In this document: positions 1 to 10,084 of the stretch, one piece after another
Layout: every line of letters begins with the position of its first letter
Numbering within the stretch: the first letter of the stretch is position 1
NCBI RefSeq assembly: GCF_016907015.1
Contig: NZ_JAFBBE010000003.1
Coordinates: 39,028 to 103,027 of the forward strand
Source: Oceanisphaera litoralis
Lineage (GTDB): Bacteria; Pseudomonadota; Gammaproteobacteria; Enterobacterales; Aeromonadaceae
Direction of reading: 5' to 3'
DNA length: 64,000 nt
Position numbers and translations under genes: made by a program
The notes under the pieces: model-generated
Databases searched by the model: none
The model's input: the letters and a program-made list of their open reading frames with translations, nothing else
What the model was told of the DNA's origin: nothing

Positions 1-58
1 CGAACCACCGACCCCTACCATGTCAAGGTAGTGCTCTAACCAGCTGAGCTAAGGACGC
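1..58 (-). tRNA. tRNA-Val(GAC), 3' end cut by window edge
   Basis: Reverse strand shows the acceptor, D-arm and anticodon arm of tRNA-Val. The anticodon loop TTGACAT lies between CTACC and GGTAG, giving anticodon GAC. The visible part is identical to the two complete copies downstream. The TpsiC arm and CCA end lie outside the window. Confidence 0.93.
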
Positions 59-117
59 ATGTTGTTGATGTTAGCCTGTGATCTCAGGTTGCTTTGCAGG
101 CCTTGGCCAGACAAATA

Positions 118-194
118 TGGTGCGTCCTAGTGGATTCGAACCACCGACCCCTACCATGTCAAGGTAGTGCTCTAACCAGCTGAGCTAAGGACGC
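118..194 (-). tRNA. tRNA-Val(GAC)
   Basis: Complete 77-nt cloverleaf with encoded CCA. The acceptor stem pairs GCGTCCT with AGGACGC, the anticodon stem is CTACC/GGTAG with loop TTGACAT (anticodon GAC, reads GUC/GUU), and the T-loop is TTCGAAT. It resembles E. coli valV/valW. It is the middle of three copies whose spacers are almost identical. Confidence 0.97.
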
Positions 195-253
195 ATGTTG
201 TTGATGTTAGCCTGTGATCTCAGGTTGCTTTTGCAGGCCTTGGCCAGACAAAA

Positions 254-330
254 TGGTGCGTCCTAGTGGATTCGAACCACCGACCCCTACCATGTCAAGG
301 TAGTGCTCTAACCAGCTGAGCTAAGGACGC
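254..330 (-). tRNA. tRNA-Val(GAC), promoter-proximal copy
   Basis: Identical in sequence to the copy at 118-194, with encoded CCA at 254-256. As the gene nearest the upstream promoter it is the first of a polycistronic tRNA transcript read leftwards. Confidence 0.97.
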
Positions 331-352
331 ATGTCGCCTTGAAGCGAGCCGT

Positions 353-381
353 ATACTAGCCAAGGGCTCGAAGAGGGGCAA
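353..381 (-). promoter_or_regulatory. sigma70-type promoter of the tRNA-Val array
   Basis: On the minus strand: -35 TTGCCC (376-381), an exact 17-nt spacer, -10 TAGTAT (353-358), then a GC-rich discriminator (acggctcgc), as expected for a stringently controlled stable-RNA promoter. It lies 22 nt upstream of the first tRNA. Confidence 0.7.
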
Positions 382-421
382 GCGTTTTTTCTGCCGAAAC
401 AAACGGATGAAGAACTATTGT

Positions 422-1459
422 TCAAGTCGGTGAAATATCACACCGTTGCAGAAAGCGTTGCCACAGTCGGGCGTGTGCCAGGGTCAGGGAGCGGTAGCGA
501 CGATAGATTTCACTGTGCAGTCCTGCGCCAACATGGTTCCGATAAACCCTCATCTGCTCCTGCCTTGCCGGAGGCGGGTTCAGCGTACTTTGCAGCAAGG
601 GCGCCAACTCGACAAACTGTCGGTCGATCCGGCCGAAATAACCTTGAATGCCGTCGATATAATAGCGCCGCATGGCATTGCGCAGTCGCTCGGCCCGTAT
701 CCTGCCGCCTCGGTGGCAATCAAAGTGTTCCAGTTGTTGCAGAAAAGCCAGGCTCTGGTCGAGGTAGTGGGCGGCGCTGTGCAGGGAATAAAACAGGCGG
801 CCGAGATATTCATTGCGGTAGAGGCCGCTCAGCGCCTGGTTCAACTCCTTCTGGGTCAGCAGTCTCACGCCGGGCTTCTTGCCTCGAGCCTCGGCCTGCA
901 GCCGTTCGAACAGGATGAACGCATTGACCGTTTCCTGGTAGCCATCTTGCTGTGCGAAAGCCAGGGTGCGCTGGCGAGGGGTGAGGGCGGCACGAATATC
1001 CGGCTCCGCCACCATCATGTTCCAGTGATAACCGGGCAACAGCGGCGCCTTTTGGGCGGCAATATCGTGCAGCCAGCCGGTTAATTCCGCATCCTCGGTG
1101 TTGGCCAGACAGCGTTGCAGCCCCTGCTGAAATGTCAGATGATAAAGTAGCTGGGCGGCGGCGGTCCGGCTCTTGCCGATAGGACTGTTATGTTCCCCGA
1201 CCATGTCCAGCAGGCCGCACCGGCCCAGCTTGAGGGCGTCAAGCAGCCCGGTGCTGACTCTGGGCTGCTGCTGTTGTAATGCTCGCTGAGGCGGTAACGG
1301 CGGCAGGGCTGACGCCCGGCTCAAGGTGGGCTCCGCCACCTCCAGTACATGAGCAACCCGTTTCAGATAGGTCTGAAAATGGTCTTCGAGTTCATTGGGG
1401 GGGCTACAGGCCGTCAACCAGAGGCAAGCCAGCCCGATTACGATGTTCGACCCGTACAT
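422..1459 (-). CDS. DUF3080-type lipoprotein
   Basis: 345 residues with an N-terminal lipoprotein signal: a short charged start, a hydrophobic stretch and the lipobox LTAC, with Cys about residue 18. The mature part is helical, hydrophilic and rich in Arg and Gln, with no catalytic motif I can name. I recognise it as the DUF3080 family found in Vibrio and Aeromonas beside norM and ribE; function unknown. The start overlaps the end of norM by 56 bases, so the two are probably co-transcribed. That start is favoured because it gives an intact lipobox. Confidence 0.8.
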   Translation of the reverse strand: MYGSNIVIGLACLWLTACSPPNELEDHFQTYLKRVAHVLEVAEPTLSRASALPPLPPQRALQQQQPRVSTGLLDALKLGRCGLLDMVGEHNSPIGKSRTAAAQLLYHLTFQQGLQRCLANTEDAELTGWLHDIAAQKAPLLPGYHWNMMVAEPDIRAALTPRQRTLAFAQQDGYQETVNAFILFERLQAEARGKKPGVRLLTQKELNQALSGLYRNEYLGRLFYSLHSAAHYLDQSLAFLQQLEHFDCHRGGRIRAERLRNAMRRYYIDGIQGYFGRIDRQFVELAPLLQSTLNPPPARQEQMRVYRNHVGAGLHSEIYRRYRSLTLAHARLWQRFLQRCDISPT

Positions 1460-2792
1460 AGATAATCCGTAACCGCCATATCAACATCAGTGCCGCTACC
1501 GACAAGCCTATCAGAAAACCAATCCAGAAGCCGTGTGGCCCCATGGCGGGTACCAACCAGTCGGTCAGGCCCAATACCATGCCGGCCGGCAGGCCGAACA
1601 GCCAGTAGGCCACGAAGGTAATATAAAAGATGACCTGGGTATCTTTATAGCCGCGCAGGGCGGCAGCGGAAATAACCTGAGCCGAGTCGAAAATCTGATA
1701 AAAAGCCGCCAGCAGCAGCAGGCTGGCGGCCAGTTGCTGCACGGCGCCGTTGTCGGTATAGAGAGCGGTGATCCAGTGACGTCCCAGAATGGTCGCCAGG
1801 GCGGTCAGTACCGCCAGCAGAGCGCCGAATACGATGCCGGCGATGCTGATGATTCTGGCCTGTTCAGCCCGGTTCTCGCCCAGGCTATGGCCCACGCGGA
1901 TGGTCATGGCCATCCCCAGACTCAGGGGGATCATGAAAATCATGCTGGAGAAGTTGATGGCAACCTGATGGCCGGCCACCACTTCCGAACCCAGGGGGGA
2001 CAGCAACAGCGCTACTACGGTAAACAGTGTCACCTCGCAGAAGATGGCCATGGCAATGGGAAAGCCCAGGCGAAAGAGGCGACCAATCCGTGGCCAGTCG
2101 GGGGCGTGCAAGCGGGTAAAAAGAGCAAACGATTGCAACAGGGGAGAACGACGAGTGTAGACGATCATGGCCACCAGCATGGCCCAGAACACCAGGGCCG
2201 AGGCATAACCACAGCCCACCCCGCCCAGAGCCGGCATCCCCAGTTTGCCGTGGATCAGGATATAGTTGGCGGGAATGTTGACTGCCAGGCCGATAAAGCC
2301 GATGACCATGGTGGGCAAGGTATGAGACAGCCCCTCGCTGAAGTTGCGCAAGACCTGATAAAGCGCATAGGCGGGCATGCCCCATAGAATGCCGTGCAGG
2401 TAACCGGTGGTTTTTTCGACCAGCAACGGCTCCACCTCCATCCAGTGCAAGGCCTGCGGCGAGTAATAGAGTGCCAGCATGACGGGCACGGTAACCAGAA
2501 TGGTCAGCCAGACCCCCTGATGCACGGCGGCGGCGACATCGCCATGGCGACGAGCGCCATTTAATTGCGATATAATGGGTGTCAACGCCATGATGACGCC
2601 CTGCACCAACAGGATCAACGGCAGCCAGAAACTGGTGGCCACCGCCACCGCCGCCAGATCGGTGGCACTGACCTGACCGGCCATGACGGTATCTACAAAG
2701 CTCATGGTGGTTTGCGCGACTTGCGCCACCATGATGGGGCCGCACAGCCGTAACAAACGGGGAAGTTCGGCAATATAAGGCTTCAAGGCCAT
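1404..2792 (-). CDS. norM: MATE-family multidrug/Na+ antiporter NorM
   Basis: 462 residues with about twelve hydrophobic segments. The N-terminal helix sequence (GPIMVAQVAQTTMSFVDTVM) is the MATE signature seen in NorM/MdtK, and length matches the family (about 450-465). NorM exports cationic dyes, fluoroquinolones and aminoglycosides in exchange for Na+ or H+. It diverges from ribE, with a 163-bp gap holding both promoters. Confidence 0.92.
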   Translation of the reverse strand: MALKPYIAELPRLLRLCGPIMVAQVAQTTMSFVDTVMAGQVSATDLAAVAVATSFWLPLILLVQGVIMALTPIISQLNGARRHGDVAAAVHQGVWLTILVTVPVMLALYYSPQALHWMEVEPLLVEKTTGYLHGILWGMPAYALYQVLRNFSEGLSHTLPTMVIGFIGLAVNIPANYILIHGKLGMPALGGVGCGYASALVFWAMLVAMIVYTRRSPLLQSFALFTRLHAPDWPRIGRLFRLGFPIAMAIFCEVTLFTVVALLLSPLGSEVVAGHQVAINFSSMIFMIPLSLGMAMTIRVGHSLGENRAEQARIISIAGIVFGALLAVLTALATILGRHWITALYTDNGAVQQLAASLLLLAAFYQIFDSAQVISAAALRGYKDTQVIFYITFVAYWLFGLPAGMVLGLTDWLVPAMGPHGFWIGFLIGLSVAALMLIWRLRIIYVRVEHRNRAGLPLVDGL

Positions 2793-2886
2793 GTTGTTCT
2801 CGCTTGCAGTAAAATGAGGTCAGGTTGTCGAAAGCAGGGTTCGGTAACCGATAAGAAGTGGAAAATACACGGAGTATCGTCAATGT

Positions 2887-2921
2887 GTGGGAATATAGCC
2901 TTGATGAAGGCATATTCCCAC
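2887..2921 (+). promoter_or_regulatory. hairpin in the ribE leader
   Basis: GTGGGAATAT (2887-2896) pairs perfectly with ATATTCCCAC (2912-2921). GCC/GGC extends the stem across a one-base bulge, leaving loop TTGATGAA. A T-run follows at 2935-2940, just before the ribE ribosome-binding region. I do not see the conserved blocks of an FMN riboswitch. It could be an attenuator or a protein-binding operator. Confidence 0.45.
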
Positions 2922-2955
2922 TATCTTCAACTGAATTTTTAGCGGGAAAAGACTC

Positions 2956-3582
2956 ATGTTCACCGGAATAGTACAGGGGCAGGGCACCCTGCTCGACATC
3001 ATCGATAAACAGGACTTTCGCACTCACCTGGTGCAACTACCTCAGGCCATGCTGCCGGGGCTGGAACTCGGCGCTTCGGTGGCCCACAACGGCTGTTGTT
3101 TGACGGTCACCGCCATCGAAGGCGACCGAGTCGGTTTTGACTTGATGCAGGAAACCCTGCGGGTAACCAATCTGGGGCGGTTAGCGGTGGGTGACAGCGT
3201 CAACCTGGAACGGGCGGCGCGCTTTGGCGACGAGATAGGCGGTCATGCCATGTCCGGCCATATCATGGCCCAGAGCGAACTGCTGGAACGGCAGGTGACA
3301 CAAACCAATACCACACTCTGGTTTGCGCTACCGGCCGGCCTTGCCAAATATGTCTTTACCAAGGGGTATATCGGCATCGATGGTATCAGCCTGACCCTGG
3401 GAGAAGTAGGGGCAGACCGCTTTGCGGTGCATCTGATTCCGGAAACCCTGTCGCGCACCAACCTGGGTCATATTGAGCCAGGTTACCCGGTCAACATCGA
3501 AATTGATCCCCAAACCCAGGCCATCGTCGATACGGTAGAGCGGGTGATGGCGACACACAACAATGTTATGCCAACATACTAG
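2956..3582 (+). CDS. ribE: riboflavin synthase alpha subunit
   Basis: 208 residues, as usual for the enzyme that dismutates two 6,7-dimethyl-8-ribityllumazine molecules into riboflavin and a pyrimidinedione. It has two tandem lumazine-binding domains. The first starts with MFTGIVQGQG and carries GGHAMSGHI near residue 95; the second has the matching pattern KGYIGIDGISLTL. It stands alone here, with no other rib genes beside it. The gene symbol differs among species (ribC in E. coli, ribE elsewhere). Confidence 0.95.
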   Translation: MFTGIVQGQGTLLDIIDKQDFRTHLVQLPQAMLPGLELGASVAHNGCCLTVTAIEGDRVGFDLMQETLRVTNLGRLAVGDSVNLERAARFGDEIGGHAMSGHIMAQSELLERQVTQTNTTLWFALPAGLAKYVFTKGYIGIDGISLTLGEVGADRFAVHLIPETLSRTNLGHIEPGYPVNIEIDPQTQAIVDTVERVMATHNNVMPTY

Positions 3583-3616
3583 GTGTTCATTCAATGTTCA
3601 CTCAAAAGAATCCGGG

Positions 3617-3820
3617 TCAGAAATACTGCTCATCATCCGCATCGACGCTCAGTTCAACCGCGTCGCTTAGTTCATTACGCTTGACCACTATGTGCATGGC
3701 ATTGCAGCAGGCCATGCAGTCTTCGTAATAGTCCTGATCCCCTTCGGAGGCATCCACCACGATGCGAGTATGATGACCACAGTGAGGGCACTCGATATTT
3801 TGCTCAAAATAGTCTCGCAT
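3617..3820 (-). CDS. CPXCG-motif cysteine-rich small protein
   Basis: 67 residues with CPHCG near residue 11 and a second pair, CMACC, near residue 36, which would form a zinc-ribbon-like site. The C-terminal part is acidic. Proteins of this length and motif are annotated as CPXCG-motif cysteine-rich proteins; function unknown. It sits 27 bp downstream of the SDR gene on the same strand. Confidence 0.85.
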   Translation of the reverse strand: MRDYFEQNIECPHCGHHTRIVVDASEGDQDYYEDCMACCNAMHIVVKRNELSDAVELSVDADDEQYF

Positions 3821-3847
3821 CGGATTTTTCCCTATATTGGTTTCGAC

Positions 3848-4594
3848 TCAGGCTTCGGGTAGCCCACGGCTGGAGCGGCCGCCATCGAGGGCAATAATCT
3901 GCCCTGTCAGGTAGCGGGGACCTGTCAGCAGAAAAGCGGCCGTCTCGGCGATTTCCCCGGGCTGACCCAGGCGGGCCATGGGAATGGATCCCAGCACCTG
4001 CTGTTTCTGCTGCTCGGTCAAGGCATGAGCCGGCCAGATAATGGCACCGGGTGCGATGCCGTTGACACGAATCGCCGGGGCCAGCTCTTCCGCCAGCCCC
4101 CGGGTTAGGGTGGCCAGGGCATTTTTAGCCATGGTGTACAGCAGGTGATGTTTCAGCCCTTTCTCTGCGTGAATATCCACCATATTGATGACGGAACCCT
4201 GGCTGTCTCTTAACGCCGGTGCCAGCGCCTGAATCAGGAAATAAGGAGCGGCGGCATTGGTGGCGGCCAGATCCTGCCATTGCGCCGGTGTACCCTCACC
4301 GAAAGGAGTGGGATAAAAGCTGGAGGCATTGTTGATCAGACCATCGAGACGACCGAAGCAGCCCAGGGCCTTGTCGGCCAGGGCGCTTAATTCATCGAGT
4401 CGGGTCAAATCCTGGCATAGCAGACAAACGCTGTCTGGTCGTATGGCGTTCAGTTCCTGCATCAGGGCCGTAGCCACGTCTTTACTGCGATGGTAATGCA
4501 GCACCAGTCGATATCCCTGATGATGCAAATGGCGGCTCATTTCGGCACCTATGCGTTTGGCGGCACCGGTAATCAACACCACGGGTTGCGGCAT
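3848..4594 (-). CDS. pteridine-reductase-like short-chain dehydrogenase
   Basis: 248 residues with a Rossmann fold. The N-terminal cofactor motif TGAAKRIG has the Arg of the PTR1/FolM type (TGxxxRxG, NADPH-preferring) rather than the plain TGxxxGIG. NNAS appears near residue 87 and the catalytic YTMAK near 150. Closest known roles are pteridine and dihydrofolate reduction; the substrate is inferred. It lies 8 bp after the fructosamine kinase gene, probably in one transcript. Confidence 0.78.
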   Translation of the reverse strand: MPQPVVLITGAAKRIGAEMSRHLHHQGYRLVLHYHRSKDVATALMQELNAIRPDSVCLLCQDLTRLDELSALADKALGCFGRLDGLINNASSFYPTPFGEGTPAQWQDLAATNAAAPYFLIQALAPALRDSQGSVINMVDIHAEKGLKHHLLYTMAKNALATLTRGLAEELAPAIRVNGIAPGAIIWPAHALTEQQKQQVLGSIPMARLGQPGEIAETAAFLLTGPRYLTGQIIALDGGRSSRGLPEA

Positions 4595-4602
4595 AACGTC
4601 TC

Positions 4603-5466
4603 CTAACTGGCAATAATACGATACAGGCTGTCTTTGGCCTGAGCGAGATAAGGCTCGCCGAAATGGTTAACATGATTGAGTAAATGGTAGAGGTTGTAAA
4701 TCTCTCGCCGTTCCCTGTAACCCGCTTCCAGCGGCCAGACTCTATTGTAACCTTGATAAAAGACCTGAGGGAACTGGCCAAACAGCTCGGTCATGGCGAT
4801 ATCGGTCTCTCGATCACCAAAATAACTCGCAGGATCAAACACCACTCCCATGTGTTCGTAAAAACCGACATTGCCCCGCCAAAGGTCACCATGCAACAGG
4901 GAGGCACGAGGCTGGTGATGGATCAGGTGTAATTTGATACCCCCGATGATTTCTTCAATATCCCCCAGGCGAATATCTTTTTCTTCCAGTAACTTAAGCT
5001 GCCAACCGATACGCTGTTCGGAAAAAAAGGTGGCCCATTTCTTGTGCCAGCTATTGGGTTGTACCGACAAGCCGAGAAAATTGTCTTCATCCCAGCCGTA
5101 CATCGGCTGATGCTGGCTTTGATGCAGATGAGCCAGCTGGCGACCGAGCATATGCCAGTCCTCTTCATCCGCATCACCGAAAGGCAGGTATTCCAGTACC
5201 AGAAAGCTGCTGGTCGCGGTCGTGCCGCTGCAGATGGGCATGGGAATGGTCACCGACTGGCTACGCCGCAGGTGATCCAGGCTGGTCCATTCAGCGCGAA
5301 ACATATCCACCCGTTCTTTGTCATTCAGCTTGACAAAATAGCGGCGTCGGCCGTCCGAAATCCGGAACGCCTGATGGATATCACCACCGGTCAGCGGCTT
5401 TTTCTCTTTAATGGTAAATTCGCTGCCGGTTGCTTCCGAGATCTGGTGGGCAATCACCTGCCACAT
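4603..5466 (-). CDS. fructosamine/ketosamine-3-kinase family protein
   Basis: 287 residues, the usual size for this aminoglycoside-phosphotransferase-like family (E. coli YniA). LLHGDLWRGN is the catalytic loop and DPASYFGDRETD the metal-binding DxD-like segment. The family phosphorylates ketoamines on glycated proteins, starting deglycation. First gene of a minus-strand set with the SDR and CPXCG genes. Confidence 0.9.
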   Translation of the reverse strand: MWQVIAHQISEATGSEFTIKEKKPLTGGDIHQAFRISDGRRRYFVKLNDKERVDMFRAEWTSLDHLRRSQSVTIPMPICSGTTATSSFLVLEYLPFGDADEEDWHMLGRQLAHLHQSQHQPMYGWDEDNFLGLSVQPNSWHKKWATFFSEQRIGWQLKLLEEKDIRLGDIEEIIGGIKLHLIHHQPRASLLHGDLWRGNVGFYEHMGVVFDPASYFGDRETDIAMTELFGQFPQVFYQGYNRVWPLEAGYRERREIYNLYHLLNHVNHFGEPYLAQAKDSLYRIIAS

Positions 5467-5724
5467 ATAATGCCTCCGCTGGAACTGGGTTTGCCCACAG
5501 TATAGGTCAGGACGTCACGACCAAAGCCCATCGAGATAAAAATCGAAGCCAGTCCAGGGGACGGTTAAAAGCAGGCTCTGCCGTCGATACCGTGTCAGAG
5601 GTAAGTGGCGTGCAGTAATGGAAGAAAAAGCGCAATTCTGGTAGAGTCGGTGGCTCTCAACCTGTGCCGCCGGGCAGCATTAGCAACCCCAAGGCGCGCC
5701 AGACTGGCAAGGTACGCCAGATGG

Positions 5725-5754
5725 TTGATACCGCCATGAAGCTTTCATTATATA
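5725..5754 (+). promoter_or_regulatory. candidate thrS promoter
   Basis: TTGATA (5725-5730), an 18-nt spacer, then TATATA (5749-5754), about 60 nt before the thrS ATG. It lies in the otherwise geneless stretch 5467-5815, where I see no further gene. A tRNA-Thr-like translational operator, known in E. coli thrS, could not be recognised by eye. Confidence 0.5.
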
Positions 5755-5815
5755 GATTCATCTTCATACACTACATGTGCGCTTTGGTAGGGTGCACCAC
5801 TGTTAAGGACATTTC

Positions 5816-7750
5816 ATGCCGACAATTACTCTTCCCGATGGTAGCCAACGCCATTTTGAACAGGCCGTTTCCGTGCTGGACGTGGCGCAAGACATAGGCC
5901 CCGGTCTGGCCAAGGCCTGTATCGCTGGCCGCATTGATGGTCAACTGGTCGATGCCTGTGAACTGATAAATACAGACGCCAAACTGGCGATCATCACCGC
6001 CAAGGATCAGGACGGTCTGGAAATACTGCGCCATTCCTGTGCTCACCTCTTGGGTCATGCCATCAAGCAGCTGTGGCCCCAGACCAAGATGGCGATAGGG
6101 CCGGTGATCGACAACGGTTTCTATTACGACATCGATCTCGACCATGTATTGACCGAAGAAGACATCGAGAAGCTCGAAGCCCGCATGCTGCAACTGGCCA
6201 AGACCGAGTACCCGGTCATCAAGAAAAAGGTCAGCTGGCAGGAAGCGCGGGATACCTTTGCCAGACGGCATGAACCTTACAAGATAGAAATTCTGGATCA
6301 GAACGTCAGCCAGGACGACAGACCGGGCCTCTATCACCACGAAGAATATGTCGACATGTGTCGTGGCCCGCATGTGCCCAACATGAAGTTCTGCCAGCAC
6401 TTCAAGCTGCAGAAAGTCTCCGGTGCCTACTGGCGTGGCGATGCCAAAAACAAGATGCTGCAGCGTATCTACGGTACCGCCTGGGCCGACAAGAAGGCGC
6501 TCAAGGGCTACCTGCTGCAGCTGGAAGAAGCCGCCAAGCGGGATCACCGCAAAATCGGCAAGCAGCTCGATCTCTATCACATGCAGGAAGAAGCGCCGGG
6601 CATGGTATTCTGGCACAACGATGGCTGGACCATCTTCCGCGAGCTGGAGCAGTTCGTGCGCGACAAGCTGCGCGAATATCAGTACGAGGAAGTGAAGGGT
6701 CCCTTCATGATGGACCGGGTGCTGTGGGAAAAATCCGGCCATTGGGATAAATATGCTGAAAACATGTTTACCACCCATTCCGAAAACCGGGACTACGCCA
6801 TCAAGCCGATGAACTGCCCGGGTCACGTGCAGATCTTCAACCAGGGCCTGAAGTCCTACCGGGATCTGCCGCTGCGCATGGCAGAATTCGGTTGCTGTCA
6901 TCGTAACGAGCCAAGCGGCGCCCTGCACGGCCTGATGCGGGTCCGGGGCTTTACCCAGGACGATGCCCATATCTTCTGTACCGAAGATCAGATCCAGCAA
7001 GAAGTGTCCGCCTGTATCCAGATGGTGTATGACACTTACGAAACCTTCGGTTTCAGCAACATCGCGGTCAAACTCTCGACCCGTCCCGAGCAGCGCATCG
7101 GCAGTGACGAAGCCTGGGATCAGGCCGAGCTGGCCCTGGAGCAGGCACTCAAGGCCGCCGGTATCGAATATGATCTGCAGCCGGGCGAGGGTGCCTTCTA
7201 TGGCCCCAAAATCGAATTTACCCTGTACGACTGTCTGAACCGGGCCTGGCAATGTGGCACCGTTCAGCTCGACTTCGCGCTGCCGGGACGCCTGGGTGCC
7301 AGCTATGTGGGTGAAGACAACGAACGTCACGTGCCGGTCATGATTCACCGTGCTATCCTAGGGTCAATCGAGCGTTTTATCGGTATCCTGATTGAAGAGT
7401 ACGCCGGTCTGTTTCCGACCTGGCTGGCCCCGAATCAGGTCGTGGTGCTCAACATTACCGATAATCAAGCCGATTACGCGCTCAATCTGGCTAACAGCCT
7501 GAATAATGTTGGCATTCGGGCCAAAGCGGACTTGAGAAATGAGAAGATAGGCTTTAAAATCCGCGAGCATACTCTGAAGCGGGTACCTTTCATGCTGGTT
7601 TGCGGCGACAAAGAAGTCGAAGCCGGCAAAGTAGCGGTTCGTACCCGGAAAGGACAGGATCTAGGCGTCTTCAATGTAGAAGAGCTGACCTCGCTGATAC
7701 AGCAGGAGATCCTTACTCGCGGTAAGAAAACAGTGGAGGATAGGTTATAA
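5816..7750 (+). CDS. thrS: threonine-tRNA ligase
   Basis: 644 residues (E. coli 642), the class II synthetase that charges tRNA-Thr. Domain order is TGS (residues 1-62), the editing domain with the zinc-like [10 protein letters not shown] site, the catalytic core with MNCPGH near 335, motif 2 [11 protein letters not shown] and motif 3 near 515, then the anticodon-binding domain. Its stop codon overlaps the infC start (ATAA), indicating translational coupling. Confidence 0.97.
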   Translation: MPTITLPDGSQRHFEQAVSVLDVAQDIGPGLAKACIAGRIDGQLVDACELINTDAKLAIITAKDQDGLEILRHSCAHLLGHAIKQLWPQTKMAIGPVIDNGFYYDIDLDHVLTEEDIEKLEARMLQLAKTEYPVIKKKVSWQEARDTFARRHEPYKIEILDQNVSQDDRPGLYHHEEYVDMCRGPHVPNMKFCQHFKLQKVSGAYWRGDAKNKMLQRIYGTAWADKKALKGYLLQLEEAAKRDHRKIGKQLDLYHMQEEAPGMVFWHNDGWTIFRELEQFVRDKLREYQYEEVKGPFMMDRVLWEKSGHWDKYAENMFTTHSENRDYAIKPMNCPGHVQIFNQGLKSYRDLPLRMAEFGCCHRNEPSGALHGLMRVRGFTQDDAHIFCTEDQIQQEVSACIQMVYDTYETFGFSNIAVKLSTRPEQRIGSDEAWDQAELALEQALKAAGIEYDLQPGEGAFYGPKIEFTLYDCLNRAWQCGTVQLDFALPGRLGASYVGEDNERHVPVMIHRAILGSIERFIGILIEEYAGLFPTWLAPNQVVVLNITDNQADYALNLANSLNNVGIRAKADLRNEKIGFKIREHTLKRVPFMLVCGDKEVEAGKVAVRTRKGQDLGVFNVEELTSLIQQEILTRGKKTVEDRL

Positions 7751-8289
7751 AAGGCGCTAAAAGAGGGAGCAAACCAGCTCCACGCAATCGACTGAATGAA
7801 GAAATCCGACTGCCAGAAGTTCGCTTGGTCGGCCTGGAAGGCGAGCCCATCGGGGTCGTCTCTATTGCCGAGGCTCTCGAAGCGGCTGCCGGCGCAGGTG
7901 TAGACCTGGTGGAAATCAGTCCCAATGCCGAGCCGCCCGTCTGCCGTCTTATGGATTACGGCAAGTTCATCTATGAGAAGAGCAAGGCGACCAAGGAACA
8001 GAAGAAAAAGCACAAGCAAATCCAGGTCAAGGAAATCAAATTCCGACCCGGTACAGATGATGGCGACTACCAGGTAAAACTACGCAACCTGGTTCGCTTT
8101 TTGGAAGAGGGCAACAAAGCCAAGGTCACGCTGCGTTTTCGCGGTCGTGAAATGGCGCACCAAGAGCTCGGTTTCGATTTGCTCAACCGTATCAAAGCGG
8201 ATTTGGACGAATTGGCCGTGGTCGAGGCCTTTCCCAAGCTGGAAGGGCGTCAGGCTGTCATGGTGCTTGCCCCGAAGAAAAAACAGTAA
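7747..8289 (+). CDS. infC: translation initiation factor IF-3, AUA start
   Basis: From the first ATG-like codon available (TTG at 7825) the protein would lack its N-terminus. Reading from ATA at 7747 gives 180 residues beginning [20 protein letters not shown], co-linear with E. coli IF3 (180 residues, begins MKGGKR, AUU start). GGAGGA at 7735-7740 lies six bases upstream, and the thrS stop overlaps (ATAA). IF3 binds 30S and rejects non-canonical start codons, so a non-AUG start makes infC self-repressing. The C-terminal half with KEIKFRPGT and [10 protein letters not shown] is typical. Confidence 0.93.
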   Translation: MKGAKRGSKPAPRNRLNEEIRLPEVRLVGLEGEPIGVVSIAEALEAAAGAGVDLVEISPNAEPPVCRLMDYGKFIYEKSKATKEQKKKHKQIQVKEIKFRPGTDDGDYQVKLRNLVRFLEEGNKAKVTLRFRGREMAHQELGFDLLNRIKADLDELAVVEAFPKLEGRQAVMVLAPKKKQ

Positions 8290-8301
8290 GGTTTTACAAG
8301 T

Positions 8302-8324
8302 AGCCGGGTAATGGTTATCCGGCT
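8302..8324 (+). promoter_or_regulatory. hairpin in the infC-rpmI gap, candidate L20 control site
   Basis: AGCCGG (8302-8307) pairs with CCGGCT (8319-8324), with a G-T pair and TAA/TTA extending the stem to a TGG loop. It lies 40 bp upstream of rpmI and has no T-run, so it is not a terminator. In E. coli, L20 represses rpmI-rplT through RNA structure upstream of rpmI; that this hairpin plays the role is an inference. Confidence 0.35.
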
Positions 8325-8364
8325 CGCCTTGTCTGTTTGTTGTTATTAACAATGCGGAGTTGTT

Positions 8365-8559
8365 ATGCCGAAGATGAAGTCAAACAAAGGTGCTGCAAAG
8401 CGCTTTAAGAAAACGGCGAGTGGTTTTAAGCGCAAGCAATCCCACCTGCGTCACATCCTCACCAAGAAAAGCACCAAGCGTAAGCGTCAGCTGCGCGGTA
8501 AGTGTCTGGTAGCAGCTGCTGATGTTGCCCAGATCAAATCCATGTTGCCGACTGCTTAA
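8365..8559 (+). CDS. rpmI: 50S ribosomal protein L35
   Basis: 64 residues, very basic, with the family start [15 protein letters not shown] and the central SHLRHIL. The CGGAG ribosome-binding site sits just upstream. It lies between infC and rplT, the conserved bacterial order. Confidence 0.97.
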   Translation: MPKMKSNKGAAKRFKKTASGFKRKQSHLRHILTKKSTKRKRQLRGKCLVAAADVAQIKSMLPTA

Positions 8560-8573
8560 GAGGATAGTGAACA

Positions 8574-8930
8574 ATGCCAAGAGTTAAACGTGGTGTGACC
8601 GCTCGCGCTCGTCACAAGAAAATATTAAAGCAAGCCAAAGGTTATTACGGTGCCCGTTCACGCGTCTATCGCGTAGCGGTACAGGCAGTAACCAAAGCCG
8701 GTCAATATGCATATCGTGACCGTCGCGCTAAAAAACGTCAGTTCCGTCAACTGTGGATTGCGCGTATCAACGCGGCAAGCCGTCAGAACGGTCTGTCATA
8801 CAGCCGCTTCATCAATGGCCTGAAAAAAGCCTCTGTTGAAATCGATCGCAAGATCCTGGCTGATATCGCCGTACACGACAAGACCACCTTCAGCGCTTTG
8901 GTTACCAAAGCAAAAGAAGCCCTGGCTTAA
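8574..8930 (+). CDS. rplT: 50S ribosomal protein L20
   Basis: 118 residues, the standard length, starting [19 protein letters not shown] and containing [16 protein letters not shown]. It binds 23S rRNA early in assembly and is the autogenous repressor of rpmI-rplT in E. coli. It is followed 22 bp on by a strong terminator. Confidence 0.97.
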   Translation: MPRVKRGVTARARHKKILKQAKGYYGARSRVYRVAVQAVTKAGQYAYRDRRAKKRQFRQLWIARINAASRQNGLSYSRFINGLKKASVEIDRKILADIAVHDKTTFSALVTKAKEALA

Positions 8931-8950
8931 GTCGTCAAGACGATAAATGA

Positions 8951-10069
<1,119 letters not shown>

Positions 10070-10084
10070 GCGGCAGGAGCAATA

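Noticed and set aside
5664-5897. Small plus-strand gene upstream of thrS
   Set aside because: It overlaps the thrS start in another frame and shows no family resemblance; the region is better read as promoter and leader.
5771-7348. Long minus-strand open frame opposite thrS
   Set aside because: It mirrors thrS codons; GC-rich genes routinely open the antisense frame. No start signal or domain.
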